Made by a program: the position numbers and the translations under genes. From Timema cristinae (lineage: Eukaryota; Arthropoda; Insecta; Phasmatodea; Timematidae), in the NCBI GenBank assembly GCA_039000515.1, contig JBCFYV010011172.1:70505941-70569940 (forward strand): a stretch of DNA of 64,000 nucleotides. Direction: 5' to 3'. Positions 11,601 through 24,412 of the stretch are shown here, piece after piece. Each line of letters starts with the position of its first letter. Position 1 is the stretch's first letter. The notes beneath the pieces were generated by a model. That model worked only from the letters and a program-made list of their open reading frames with translations, ran no database searches and was not told the DNA's origin.

Positions 11601-14600
11601 CGCGGGGAACCTTTCTCATTTTTTTTATTAAATGACCCCCCCGGTTTTTCCCCCCCTCCTCAATCTAAAAACCTAATTTAAAAAAAACAAAAAAAAGCTA
11701 GCCTCAAGAAAAATTTTTTTTTTTCAAATTTTTAAAAACAAAAAAACTTCATTGTTTAAAAAAAAAAAAAAAAACTTTTCCTTTTCCATTCGCCTTAAAA
11801 AAAGTTTTTTCACAAAACCCCCCAAACAAAAAAAAAAAATTTCTTTTAAATTTTTTTTTTTTTCGGGGGAAAAAAGAAAAAATTTTTTGAAAGGAAAAAA
11901 AAAACGATTTTTAAAAAAACTAATGGGTTTTCAATTTTTCCTTTCTTTTTAAGTGTTGGCAACCCAAATAAACTTTTTTCGAACTTATCCGGAAAAACCA
12001 CTAAGATCCCAACCCTTTAAGGGGAAAAAAAAAGGGCCGGCGCCCCTCCCATTTCCAAACCCCAAAAACTTTTCAAAAACACCCGCCCTACTTTGGGCAC
12101 AATAAAAACCGTTTCCCCTTTTGGCTTCCTTCAAAATCCCCAAAACCTTTAACAAAGGGGTTTTTTAAAACCCAACCCCCCATAAAATTCTTACCAGAAA
12201 ATTTTTGGGGCGAACGCAAAAAAACCTTTGGGGAAAAAATTTTTTTACCCACATTTTCCCAAAGGGAAAAAATTTAAAACCCCCTTGTTGGGTTTTTTCT
12301 TTTTTTAAACCCCCAAACCCCAAATTTTTCAAAAACTTCTCTTGGGTTAGTTTTTTTTTTCGCCTCACCCCAAACTTTTAATTTTTTTTTCAAAAAATTT
12401 TTGTTTTTACTTTTTTAAAAACCGGGGGTTGGCCTCCGAAAATTTTTTTTTAGTTTTTCCCCTTTTCCCGGAAAATTTTTTTTCTTGTGTTTTGGCCCAA
12501 AACCCGGGTTTTTATTAAAAGGGGGGAAAAACCAAAAAAAACCCCCTCCCCCAAACCCACGATCACCAAAACTTTTTATAAAACCCTTCAAATTTCCCGC
12601 TTAAAAAAATTTTTAAAAAAAAAATCAATTTTTTCCCCTAGTCCGCAACTGACTACCCCCCCAAAAACCCCCCCGAGTGGAAAAATTATTTGTTTGGTGG
12701 GCCCCCCCCCAAGGGCCCCTCAGGGCCCAAACCCTTTCCCCACCCCTGACGGCAAAATTCCACCAAATTTTTTCCCACCAACCACAACGTAAAAAACAAT
12801 TTTTTAGCCCCATTTGACGCCATTTTTAAAAAAACCAAAGGAACCCAAACACTTGCGTGTTTCCCCAAAAAATGGGTTTAATTTATAAAAGGTTTCCTTT
12901 AGCAAGGGAGGGGGAACCCTAAAACCTTTTTCCCCCCTTTTCCCTTAAATAATAAATATGAACTGCATTAAAAAAACAACTTTTTTAAAATTTAATTGAA
13001 AAATTTTTGATTTTTAAATTTTTGCAAAAGTTTAAAAAAAATTTTTTAAAATTTTTTTTTTCAAAAAGGTTTTTTTTTTAAAATTTTTTTACTTTAGGTT
13101 TTTTAAATTTTTTCTTTTTTTTTTCCCGCGTCTTACTTAAATTCGGGGTTTTACCCCTTTGTAAAAAAACGTTGGGTTTTTTAGGGGTTAATTTTAAGGG
13201 GAGAAAACCCAAATTGGGGAAAATGGAAAAAAAAATTTTGGGAAAAAACCATTAATTGAATTTATATTTTTCTATTAATACCTAAATACCCAACCTCAGA
13301 CCATGGCCAACAACGTTTTGGAAAAATTTTTCGATTTCAAAGAAAAGGTGTTTTTTTAAAAAAAAGGGTTTTAAATTTTTTTGTTTTAAAAAAAAATTTT
13401 TGTAAATTTTTAAATTTTTAGGTTAAATTTGCCCCAAATAAAACAGGCTTAATAAAAAAATAAAAAAATTTTATACAAAACGGGAAATTTCCCTTTTAAT
13501 TTTTTCCGGGGAAAACCCCAAAATTTTAAAAATTTTTTTTAGTTGTTTTTCTTTAAAATTTTTTTTCTGGGTTTTTTTAACCCTTTCCCCTTTTTCCTTA
13601 CCATGCTTTTCAATTATGTTTAAAAAACCAAAATTTCCTTTAAGTTTATTTTTTTAGCAGTTTTCCCCAGAAATTTTTACCCACGAATTTTTCCCCTTTT
13701 TTTTTAAAAAATTTTAAAAATTTTTTTGACCATTTATTTTCGCTCAAGGGGGGAAACCTTTTTTCCCCCCTTTTAAAAAAATAGCTGGGGGGGTTTAAAT
13801 TTTTCAAGATTTTTTTTTAAAAAAAAAGCCAAATAAAAAAATGTAATTTTTTTAAAGGGGGGGAAAGAGGAAAAAAAAAATTAAAACTGTCCCAAAAAAA
13901 CAAAGTTTTTTAAAAAAAACAAAATTTTTATTTCCCCGAAAATAATTGAGGGTTTTCACAAAAAACCCAATTTTTTTTTCCCCCCTTAAATAAAAAAAAA
14001 TTTTAAAATTTTAAAAAAAGGGAAATTAAAATTTTTTTTGAAATATTTTTTTTTAAAACCCATTTCCCCAAATTTAAGGGGTTTTTTTTTTAGTAAAAAA
14101 TTCCTTTTTAAAAAAATTTAAATAAAATACGAAATATTTTTCTTTTAAAATTTTTCCTTAGGTAAAATTTTTCATTAAAAAAAAAGGGCGAGAAAAACCC
14201 ATAAAAAGAAATACCTAAAAGTTTACAATTTTTGCAACAAATTGATAAAATAAAGTTAATTTTCAAAACATAAATAAAAAACATTTTGGGAAATTAAAAA
14301 ATTAACCCCTTTCCCCAATAAAAAAAACAAAAAATATTTTTTTTCAAATTCAAAACCTTTTGAATAATTTCAAAGTTAGTATTGTCGATTTTATAAAGAA
14401 AATTCTTTTTTCCCCCCCCCCCAAAAAAAATTTTTTGGGGTTTTTTTTAATTACTAGTTTCCCCCAAAAAAAAAGTTAAAAGTAAAAAAAACCTTTTCAA
14501 AATTCGAACTTTCATTGGAAAAACTAATTAAAAAAAAACAAACCCCAATCCCGGGTTAATTTTACATGGGGGGAAAAAACCAATTTCCAATAAAAAAGTT

Positions 14601-17600
14601 TTCCTGGCAAGGAACCCAGACCTACTAGAAAAAAAACCCGGAGAAAATGCCCGTTTTTTTGTCCATTTCTTAGATCCCAAAAAAAGATAATTTTGTCCCA
14701 AAAATTTTAAAAAATTTTTTTGGGTTTCTTAATTTTTTTTAAATCAACCCCCCACAGGGGAAAATTTTTTTGGGGGGTTTTCTAATTTTTTTTTTTTTTT
14801 AAAGGGTGAAAAAAACCTTTTAAAAAAAAAACCCATAATTAAAACAAACCCCAAATTTTTTAAAATTTATAATATTAGTTTTATATAATTTAACTACCAT
14901 GCTCAGAAAAGGGGGTTAATTTTTTCACTTTTTTAAAAAATATTTTTAAATACTTTTCAACCATTTAAACCCCATAAGTTGCCACCAAAACCCCCGGGGA
15001 AATTTTTGGGGGGGGTTTTTGCCCCAAAACCCCCAGGGTGGTAAGGGGGTAAATTGATTATTTATTTTTTACGGAGAAGGGGGGGGGGGGAACCCCTAGG
15101 GGGGTTTTTTAAAAGGGACCCCCCCACCCAATTGGAAATTTTGGACATGTTTTTTAAATTTTTGTTAAAACCGATATATTAAATTTTTAAATTTTTTTTT
15201 TGGGGGTTTTATTGTTTTTTAAAATTAAAGATCCCAATTAAATTTGTCTGAAGCAGTTTTTAAAAAAACTACTAATTTCCAGGCATTTTTTGTTTAAAAA
15301 CCTAAAAAAAAATTTTACGGGTTTAAAAAAAATGGTATTGTATTCAACGGTTTTAATAGTTTTCTAGTTTTTAAACAAATCCTTAAATTTTAAAAAAAAA
15401 AAAGGGTTTAATATTAAAAACCTTGTTCCATCTCCTTTGGGGGAAATTTTATTTTTTTTTTTTATTTAATTTTTTATATTTTAAAAATTGCAATTTTAAA
15501 AATTTTTTATAATAATTTTTTTTGTAATTTTAATATTTTATATTTTAATTTCATTTTCCCAAACTTTTTTTTTTTTAAAATTTTTTATTTAATTTTATTT
15601 ATTTTTAAAAAATTCTTTGGAAAAACACCCAAAAATTTTTTTTAATTTTTTTTTTCTTCACGTTGGAATCTAAATTTTGGGGTTAAAAGATTTTGGGCAA
15701 TTTGTAAATTTTATAGGGAATTTAGTAAGTATCTATTAAAAAAAAGAATTTTTGGGGGGAAAAAAAATTTAATTTAAAATGTTCAAAAATTTTCCCCACG
15801 TAAATGTTAGCGTTCGGGAAATTTTTCTTTTTTAATAATTTTTAAATTTAAAAACAAAAAATAAAAATTTTTAATAAAATTTTTTTCCTTAAATTTAAAA
15901 ATTATTTTTCAAAAAATTTTTTGTGTTTTAAAATTAATTCTATTTTTAAATTAAAACACCCAAAAAAAGGGGGGTTAATGAAAAAAAAAAAAAACTTGTT
16001 TTACCCAAAAATTCCCCTTTCAATCTTTTTTAAAGCAATTCCAAATTTGGGATTTTTATCTTTTCTTTTTTTGTTTAAACTTAAAAACCTTTTTTTGAAA
16101 CCTGAAAAACCCCTTTTAAAAAAAAATTTGAAAAATTTACAAAAAAATTTTTTTTATTAAAAAAGGGTTTTCCCCTGCTCCCGGGCCCCGGGTGCCCTCC
16201 TCAGGTTCAGGAATTAAATTTTTTTTTGTTTTTCCCCAAAATAGTCAGTTTAAAAACCTTTTTTTTCAAAAAAAACATTTCCCCCGGGCCCTTGGGGTTT
16301 TGTTTTTTTTTTTTTATTTAACCCTTTAAATTAAATGTTTTAAAATTAAAAAAATTTAACAATTTTGGGGGGGCCAATTGTTTTTTTTTTGGGGAAAGGG
16401 GCCTCTCTAAAATTTGGGATTCTTTTAGAACCCCAAATGGGCCCCACCCCTTTTTTTTCAATTTCCCTTTCAAGAAAAAAAAATTAAAATAAAAATTTTA
16501 ATTGAAATATTTTTTTTATTTTTAAATTTATAAAAAAAATTGGTTTTTTAAATTTTATACATAAAATTTTTTAAAACTTTTTTTGCATTTTTTTTTGGTA
16601 AAATTTTTTCATCTGATAAATTAAAACATAAAAAACTGAAAACCAGATGAAAAGAAATTTTTTAATTTGTTTTTAAATTTTTTTGGGGTTCAATTTTTTC
16701 CCCGGGGGGGGTTTTTTCCTCCCCCCAAAATATTTAAAACCCCCCCTTAATTAAAGCTCTTGGAAAAAATTCCACCTCCCCTTTCGGATTATTAAATTAG
16801 TCCCCCTTTTTATTTACAAAAACCCTAAAATTAAATAAAAATTTTTCCCCCCCTTTGTAAAATTTTTTTTAAATTTAAAATTTTAAAATTTTAAAAGAAA
16901 AATGAATTAAAAACCCCCCAAAAAGATTTTAAAAAATGAATTTTTTTTTCCACACCCTGGGTATTCCTGTTAAAAAAAAACCCCCTAAATTTAGCCCCTC
17001 CAGAACGGCCTTGGGGGGTTTAAAAACTTCCATGGTAGTTTAAACAATTTTAATTCCGATTAATTTTTAATTTTTTTTTTAAAATTTTAAGGGGGAAGGG
17101 GATGGGGCCAAAAAAAGGAAATTTTTTTTTAATTTTTTGGAAATTTTTTTTCCCAAAAAGAACTATTCTTTTGAAAAAAAAAAAAAATTTTAATTTTTTA
17201 CATGTTGAAAAACAATTTTTATTTTCCCGTCAAGCATCAGAACTTTTAAAAAAATAAAATTAAGCATTAATTTTTTATTTTTAAGGTTGGGACCAGAATC
17301 TTTTAAAAATTAAAAAAACACCTAAAGGAATTAAAATTTTGGAGCCATTTTTTTAAAGTGAAGAATTTCCAATTTGGAAAAAAAGGGGGGGCAACCAATT
17401 TGACATCGTTTCCAATTTTTTTTAAATTTTAGTTTTTTTTGGAAAAGATTTTATTTTACACCCGACAGGATTAAGAAAACCCCCAAAAAAATTAAACTGT
17501 TGGTAAAGATTTTTTAAAAAAATTAAAAAAAAAGGGGTTTGGCCTTAAAAAATTTTATCCCCTTCAAAAAGGGGTTTTTGTTATTTATTTTTTTTTTGAT

Positions 17601-18377
17601 TTTAAAAGTAAATTTTTTAATTGATAAAAGGCCCTTAGGCAGGGTTTTAAAAGTACCTTTTTGGGAAATTACGTACTTAAAATTTTAATTAACGTTTTTT
17701 TAAAATTCATTAAAAAAACTTAATTTCAATAGAAAAAGGGAAATTGATTTTTGTAAAAGTCATTTGAAAAAAAATTTATTTTAATTTTTATCATTTTAAA
17801 TTTTTTAAAAATTTTATTTTTTTTTTTTATAATAATTTTTTTTTTTAATTATTTTTTTAAAATTTTTAAACTTGCAAATAAAAATTTCATAAACCAAAAA
17901 AAGATTTTTAAAACCTTTTTTCCAAAAATTGGTGGCAGTACGAACCTTCAAAAAATTTTAATCCTCCAAAAACCTTTGTTAATCAACCGTTATTTAATAT
18001 TGTCCTTCCTTTAAAACCCGGGCCCCTTTTTAATTTTACTTTTTTATTTATCCCCATAATTTTGGGTTTTTTTTTTTAGGGGGAGGTTTAAATTCCGGGT
18101 TTCTGAGTGTTTTTTTTTTAAAATTTTCTCCTTTTTTCCAACCAAATCTTAATTTTTAAAAAATTCACTTTTTTAACAAATTTTAAAAAAATTTGGTGTT
18201 CCCAATAAGGAAAATGTCCCGTTTTAAAAATTTTACTTTTTGCCTAGTTTTTAAAAAAATAAAAAAAGGGCTAAAAAAAAAAAAAAAAAAACTAGGGAAT
18301 CCCTTTTTTTTCCAATCAAACTTTTCCCACTGGGGGGGAAAACCCGGGGTCCCCCAAAAATTTTTTAAATTTGGGGT

Positions 18378-18415
<38 letters not shown>

Positions 18416-20880
18416 TTAAACTTTGGGGGAAATTTTTTAATTTTTCAGCTTTTTCATTTCTTTTTTAAAGGGGTAAAAATTTTTTTTAAAAAAATTAAAA
18501 ATTTCACGGTTTAAAAAAACCAGAAAAACCATTTTTTAATACCCCCTTTGAGGGAAATTTTTGGGCCGGTTTTTTTAAAAACTAAAAATGTAATAAGTTT
18601 TTAATTTATTAAATATTTTGAACATTTTTTACGGTTTTTTTGTTTAAAACACCTCCGTTAAATTTAAAAATTTTAGCCACCCTGGGTTAAATTTTTAGGT
18701 TAAAAAATTTTTAAAAAAAAAATTTTTTTATTAAAACCTTTTCATTAAAAATTTTATGTAAATTAAAAAATTTTAAAAATTATTAAAAAATTTTTTAAAA
18801 CCCCTAAAATAAAAAACTTTTCCCTTTAAAAAACATGCCGTGTAAATAAAAATAAAAATTTTTTTAAAAAAGGTTTATTTTAAAAATTTTTAAAAATTGT
18901 TTGGGGAAATTTTCGACTCAGTGGCCCGTTTTTCCCCGAGAAAACATTTTCCCCAAAACCCCCCCCCTTTACAGGGGCCTGGGGTTGGGGAATTCAGCCA
19001 GTGGGGCCCCGGGGGGGCGATTCCCCTACCCAAAATTTTTACACCAAAAATTCCTTACCTTGGCAAGACACGTGAAGGGGGAAAAAATTTTGGTTCCAGT
19101 TTAAAAAGGTTTATTTTTCCCCCAAACCCCCTCAAAAACCCTTTTAATCGTTAACCCAAGGGGAGGGGCGGTTTTAATAAAATTTAAAATTGTCCCAAAG
19201 ACCTCCAAAAAAAATTTTTGCAAAACAAAACGGCTTTTTAAACTAAAAAAAGGCTGGAATTTTTGGTCCTAATTAAAGGGGGTTTCAATCCCACAAAAAA
19301 AGTTTATTTTAGAAAAAATTTTTTGCCTTTAATTACCCCTTTTTTTTTTTAAAAAACGAAAAAAAATTTTTTTTTTCTTTCACTGGGTGTTAAAAAATTT
19401 TTAAAAAAAAAAAACCAACAAAAATTTTTAATTAAAGCAGCTAAAATTTATAAAGGGTTGGGCCCTTTTGTTTTTTTAATTAAAAATACACTTTTTTTAA
19501 AATGGGTTAAACCCCGGGGCCCCCATTTAAAAAAGTTTTTTAGATTAAATTTTTGAATAAGGTAGGTTGTTCGGGGGGGGCGGTTTGGGGGGTGGGGCTT
19601 TTTTATTTTAAAAAAATTGAAGTTTTTAAAAAAAACCTTTAATTATTTGGGAAAGGGGTTTCTTTTTTAATTAAATCTGGGTTTTGGGAAAAAAAGGGGG
19701 TTTTAAAATTTAAATTTTTTTTTTTTTTTTCAAAACAAGAAGGGAGTTCATTTTGGGGTCGTTTGTTTTTTTTTAAAAGAAATGTAATAAATTTTTTTTC
19801 CCTTTAGGAAATTTTTTAATTTGGCTACTTTACGAGTACAAAAAAAACGAAAAAAATGAATTTTTTTTGATTTAAAAAATTTTTTCAATTTTCCCAAAAA
19901 AATAAAAAAAAACTTTGTAAAAAATTTTTTTTGTAAATAAAAAAATGTTGTTACAGTCAATATTTTTTTATAAAAATTTGCTTTTTTGAATAAACCCCCA
20001 ACTTTTTAAAACCAAAGTACTGTATTTTCAAAAATTAACAACTGTAACTTTTTTTAAAAAATTTGGGTTAGTCTGGAATTTTTAAAAAGGAAAAACCCGG
20101 GGAAAACCAAAAACCGGGGGGAAATTGTGCACCCGGATCCAAATTTACCCGGTTTCCTTTAAAAAATTTCGTTTTTATGTGTTTGCCCGGGGTTTTTTTC
20201 GGAGGGGTTGTAAAATGTTTTTCCGAAAAAATGTTTTAATCCTTAAACATTAAAAGGGTTAAATTTATAAAAAAATTTAAAACTTCATTTAAAAAAAATT
20301 TTATTTTAAAAAAAATGACCAAAAAAACCCTTAAAAAAAGTAAATTGGAAAAAAAAAAAGTTATAGAGAAAAATTACCCCCGCCCAGTTTCGCCCCCCGG
20401 GCCTCCCAGTCCCCAGCAAAACAAACCTTTTAGGTCGGGCACACAGCCCGTGTCCCCCAACAATATGGGTTTAAATTTAAAGAAACAAATTTTCACACAT
20501 TTTTATAAATCAGGGCAAAAAAAAACCCCCATGTGTATAAAATTCATTATTTGATAAGTGTGATTTGGGTAACAACAATTTAGCAAAGGGGGTGCTGTAA
20601 GAAGTGATAGTAGACCCTCTAACACCGTCGTAAGGTCAGGGTTTGGATGCGTCTCAAAGTGACCTTCAGATCCTGCCAATTTTGGGGTTATCTCGTTGAC
20701 TTTAAGAGAAAAAAACATTATAATATTTGATGTAGGTTTTAAGGCCCCCCTTTTAAATAGGCAAAAAACGTTATTTTAATTATTGACATTTCCCGGTGGA
20801 AAAAGCGGGGACGCGCGTGTTTGTAAAGGTTTTTTTAAGAAAATTTCTGAAACCCTTCACAAACCCCACATTAGAATTTC
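8640..20880. other. homopolymer-dominated block, probable corrupted consensus
   Basis: About 12 kb in which nearly all sequence is runs of three or more identical bases, most extreme from 10000 to 20550, with clean sequence on both sides. At the left edge a SINE copy (8757-8910) can be compared with the clean copy at 39171-39310. Most changes convert a base into its neighbour: TTTAACGTGGAATCC becomes TTTAACGGGGAATCC, TACAGTTT becomes TACATTTT, CCGAACCACGG becomes CCAAACCCAGG. Such smoothing is not a biological mutation pattern. ORFs here are Lys/Phe/Pro-rich products of the runs. I see no gene. Confidence 0.8.
8757..8910 (-). mobile_element. SINE copy with smoothed homopolymers
   Basis: Aligns with 39171-39310 (ACCGCGTCTT tail, TAATGTGTAATGG, GGACCTACA, GGTGGAGGCCTG, CATTCCCCAC), but single bases are turned into neighbouring ones. 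It marks the start of the corrupted block. Confidence 0.7.
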
Positions 20881-21354
20881 ATTCAAATAAAATAAAAATT
20901 CTTTGGGGACAATAATAATTTAAGGCTTTTTTTTTATGAATATTCCACATAGTTTTTAAAGGTCTAACTCTAAATGGATAGTTTTACTTTATCACAGTAT
21001 CTGAGTATTCAGTCCTTTTTTTGTTTGAAATAATTTTTTTGACAGGTATTCAAAAGTTAAGTCATGTGATTTCAGTTGTCACTTTCAATAGTTTTTTTTT
21101 TATATCATAAGATAGCACTGATAATACAGTAAATAGTATCATTGTTGACCGCAAAAAATTTGTATTTTTAAAGTGTTCATTCCTTCCAATCACATAATAT
21201 GATTAAAACATTTTTCTGTGTAGTATAAATGTTTTCAAAAAAATCTTTGATGTGTATGTTGTTTTTTCCCCCCTGATACACACATATCCTAGTCCTAGGC
21301 TGCGTTAGTAGCTTAATCTCGTTCTACTTCACTCGGTCGCTAATCTACAGACTA

Positions 21355-22015
21355 CAGTAACGTGCAATCAAGCTGAAACTGATGTAGGCTACCTTCGAGT
21401 AATTTTTAATGTTAAAATGTGGACTAAACTAGGGGAAGTGCATTAACAATATTTATAAATAGATTTTTCAAAAAATATTAAATTATAATAAGAAGATTGA
21501 CTAATGTTGAGATCTTTTAGAATTAAGATGTAGAATGTTAGATTATTTTTTTTAACTGTCTGAGTTAATATTTTAACTAAACAAAAGATTAAAAGATGTT
21601 ATCTAACATTCTACATTTTAATTATAAAAATATATCAACACTAGTCAATCCTTTTATAATACTTATCTTTTTTGAAAAAACTAAAAAGTTGATCATCTTT
21701 AATTAAAAATTCAACATTTCCTATCCTTAAAATTTCCATGCTAATAAATTCTTATGCACATTTAATCTTTTGTTTAGTTAAAATATTGACTTATACTGTT
21801 TGTTTTTTTTAATTTTCTAACATACTACATTTTAATCCTAAAAAGATCTCAACACTAGTCAATCTTTTTACGATACTTTAACTTTTTTTGGAAAATATAT
21901 TTATAAATTTCTAATCCACTTTCACTGGCTTGGTCCACTTTTTTACATTAAAAATTACTAGAAGGCCTACATAAGTTTTAAGTCTTATTATTTTTGCATT
22001 TTAACGTGCCTTACT
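21355..22015. mobile_element. foldback element with long imperfect inverted arms
   Basis: Left arm from about 21355 (GTAGGCTACCTTCGAGTAAT, AATGTGGACTAAAC) and right arm ending about 22015 (ACTAGAAGGCCTACAT) are reverse complements with mismatches. Inside, ACTAATGTTGAGATCTTTTA near 21500 is mirrored twice (near 21640 and 21850), so the right side contains a duplicated arm. No ORF. Family unknown. Confidence 0.55.
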
Positions 22016-22210
22016 TAGATTATAATTTTAGAATGTTTTCTAAAATGTTTATGCAATCAAGCTGCTATATTACAGGCTACAAAAGAGTGCAGTAAAATTG
22101 CTATATTAAACGTTAGAGTAAAGTGCTGAAAAGCTCTAAGGTTACAGCAAAGTACAATTTATCTTCTTTTGTTACACCGCAGAAGAGTACAATAAGGTTG
22201 ATATTGTCTG

Positions 22211-22320
22211 TTCACGGTAGGAATTGACTTCTGAAAGGCCTTTTTCCCTACCATAAATCTAATATATAGTAGGATATTGGTAGGAAAAAAGACCTTTCAG
22301 AGAGTAATTCCTACCGTGAA
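22211..22320. mobile_element. 110-bp MITE-like palindrome
   Basis: TTCACGGTAGGAATT at the left and AATTCCTACCGTGAA at the right are exact reverse complements. The arms extend about 45 bases (CTGAAAGGCCTTTTTCCCTACC against GGTAGGAAAAAAGACCTTTCAG with small differences) around a short AT loop. It sits within degenerate units of the adjacent minisatellite. Confidence 0.7.
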
Positions 22321-22398
22321 TGGACTTTACATTACAGGCTATAGAAGAGTATAATAAAGCTACTCTATGACAGGCTACATAAGAATGCAATAAATAAA

Positions 22399-24262
22399 GG
22401 TCCTCTATTACACGCTACAGAAGGGTGCGACAAAGTTCCTCTATTACAGGCTACAGAAGGGTGCAACTAAGTTCCTCTATTACAGGCTACAGAAGGGTTC
22501 AACTAAGTTCCTCTATTACAGGCTACTGAAGGGTGCAAATAAGTTCCTCTATTACAGGCTACAGAAGGGTGCAACTAAGTTCCTCTATTACAGGCTACAG
22601 AAGGGTTCAACTAAGTTCCTCTATTACAGGCTACAGAAGGGTGCGAATAAGTTCCTCTATTACAGGCTACAGAAGGGTGCAACTAAGTTCCTCTATTACA
22701 GGCTACAGAAGGGTGCAACTAAGTTCCTCTATTACAGGCTACAGAAGGGTGCGAATAAGTTCCTCTATTACAGGCTACAGAAGGGTGTGCGACTAAGTTC
22801 CTCTATTACAAGCTACAGAAGGGTGCGACTAAGTTCCTCTATTACAAGCTACAGAAGGGTGCGACTAAGTTCCTCTATTACAGGCTACAGAAGGTTTCAA
22901 CTAAGTTCCTCTATTACAAGCTATAGAAGGGTGCGACTAAGTTCCTATATTACAAGCTACAAAAGGGTGCGACTAAGGTCCTCTATTACAGGCCACAAAG
23001 GGTGCGACTAAGTTCCTCTATTACAGGCCACAACAGGGTGCGACTAAGTTCCTCTATTACAGGCCACAAAAGGGTGCGACTAAGTTCCTCTATTACAAGC
23101 TACAGAAGGGTGCGACTAAGTTCCTCTACTACAGGCTACAGAAGGGTGCGACTAAGTTCCTCTATTACAGGCCACAAAAGCGTGCGACTAAGTTCCTCTA
23201 TTACAGGCTACAGAAGGGTGCGACTAAGTTCCTCTATTACAGGCTACAGAAGGGTGCAACTAAGTTCCTCAATTACAGGCTACAGAAGGGTGCGACTAAG
23301 TTCCTCTATTACAAGCTACAGAAGGGTGCGACTAAGTTCCTCTATTACAGGCTACAGAAGGGTGCAACTAAGTTCCTCTATTACAGGCTACAGAAGGGTG
23401 CGACTAAGTTCCCTATTACAGGCTACAGAAGGGTGCGACTAAGTTCCTCTATTACAGGCTACAGAAGGTTGCAACTAAGTTCCTCTATTACAGGCTACAG
23501 AAGGGTGCGACTAAGTTCCTCTATTACAAGCTACAGAAGGGTGCGACTAAGTTCCTCTATTACAGGCTACAGAAGGGTTCAACTAAGTTCCTCTATTACA
23601 GGCTACAGAAGGGTGCGAATAAGTTCCTCTATTACAGGCTACAGAAGGGTGCAACTAAGTTCCTCTATTACAAGCTATAGAAGGGTGCGACTAAGTTCCT
23701 CTATTACAAGCTACAAAAGGGTGCGACTAAGGTCCTCTATTACAGGCCACAAAAGGGTGCGACTAAGTTCCTCTATTACAGGCCACAAAAGGGTGCGACT
23801 AAGTTCCTCTATTACAGGCTACATAAGGGTGCGACTAAGTTCCTCTACTACAGGCTACAGAAGGGTGCGACTAAGGTCCTCTATTACAGGCCACAAAAGG
23901 GTGCGACTAAGTTCCTCTATTACAGGCCACAAAAGGGTGCGACTAAGTTCCTTTCTTACAGGCTACAGAAGGGTGCGACTAAGTTCCTCTATTACAAGCT
24001 ACATAAGGGTGCGACTAAGTTCCTCTATTACAAGCTACATAAGGGTGCGACTAAGTTCCTCTACTACAGGCTACAGAAGGGTGCGACTAAGTTCCTCTAT
24101 TACAGGCCACAAAAGGGTGCGACTAAGTTCCTCTATTACAGACCACAAAAGGGTGCGACTAAGTTCCTCTATTACAGGCCACAAAAGGGTGCAACTAAGT
24201 TCCTCTATTACAGGCTACAGAAGGGTGCGACTAAGTTCCTCTATTACAGGCTATAAAAGAGC
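22399..24262. repeat. 36-bp minisatellite, about 52 units
   Basis: Tandem unit of 36 bp, consensus two halves GTTCCTCTATTACAGGCT and ACAGAAGGGTGCGACTAA. Unit variants include GGCCACAAAAGG, AAGCTACAGAAGG, GGTTCAACTAAG and GGTGCGAATAAG. Since 36 is a multiple of three, the plus strand stays open for up to 278 codons as a 12-residue repeat (LSSSITGYRRVR). Three small indels (about 22787, 22997 and 23409) change frame. Degenerate units flank the left side from about 22070. No spacers, so not CRISPR. No start context or splice evidence for coding. Confidence 0.95.
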
Positions 24263-24336
24263 GCAGTAAAGTTATATAAATCTTCTGTATTTTAGGGTGA
24301 ATGCAGTTTACATTCAACTTTATCCATACGCGGTCT

Positions 24337-24359
24337 TGTGTGTGTGTGTGTGTGTGTGT
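24337..24359. repeat. (TG)n microsatellite
   Basis: About 11 TG units next to the minisatellite and a SINE tail. Confidence 0.95.
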
Positions 24360-24383
24360 ATTATTAATAATAGTAATATTTAG

Positions 24384-24412
24384 CACCGCGTCTTACTACC
24401 CGTGTATATTAT
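24384..24412 (-). mobile_element. SINE tail fragment
   Basis: Only the conserved tail GCACCGCGTCTTACTACCC is present, next to a (TG)n tract and AT-rich sequence. Confidence 0.5.

Noticed and set aside
10801..20554. ORFs of 60-146 codons in the homopolymer block
   Set aside because: They consist of Lys, Phe, Pro and Gly runs created by the base runs, overlap on both strands and match no family.
22533..24269. CRISPR array
   Set aside because: Units are directly adjacent with no unique spacers, and the surroundings are eukaryotic. It is a minisatellite.
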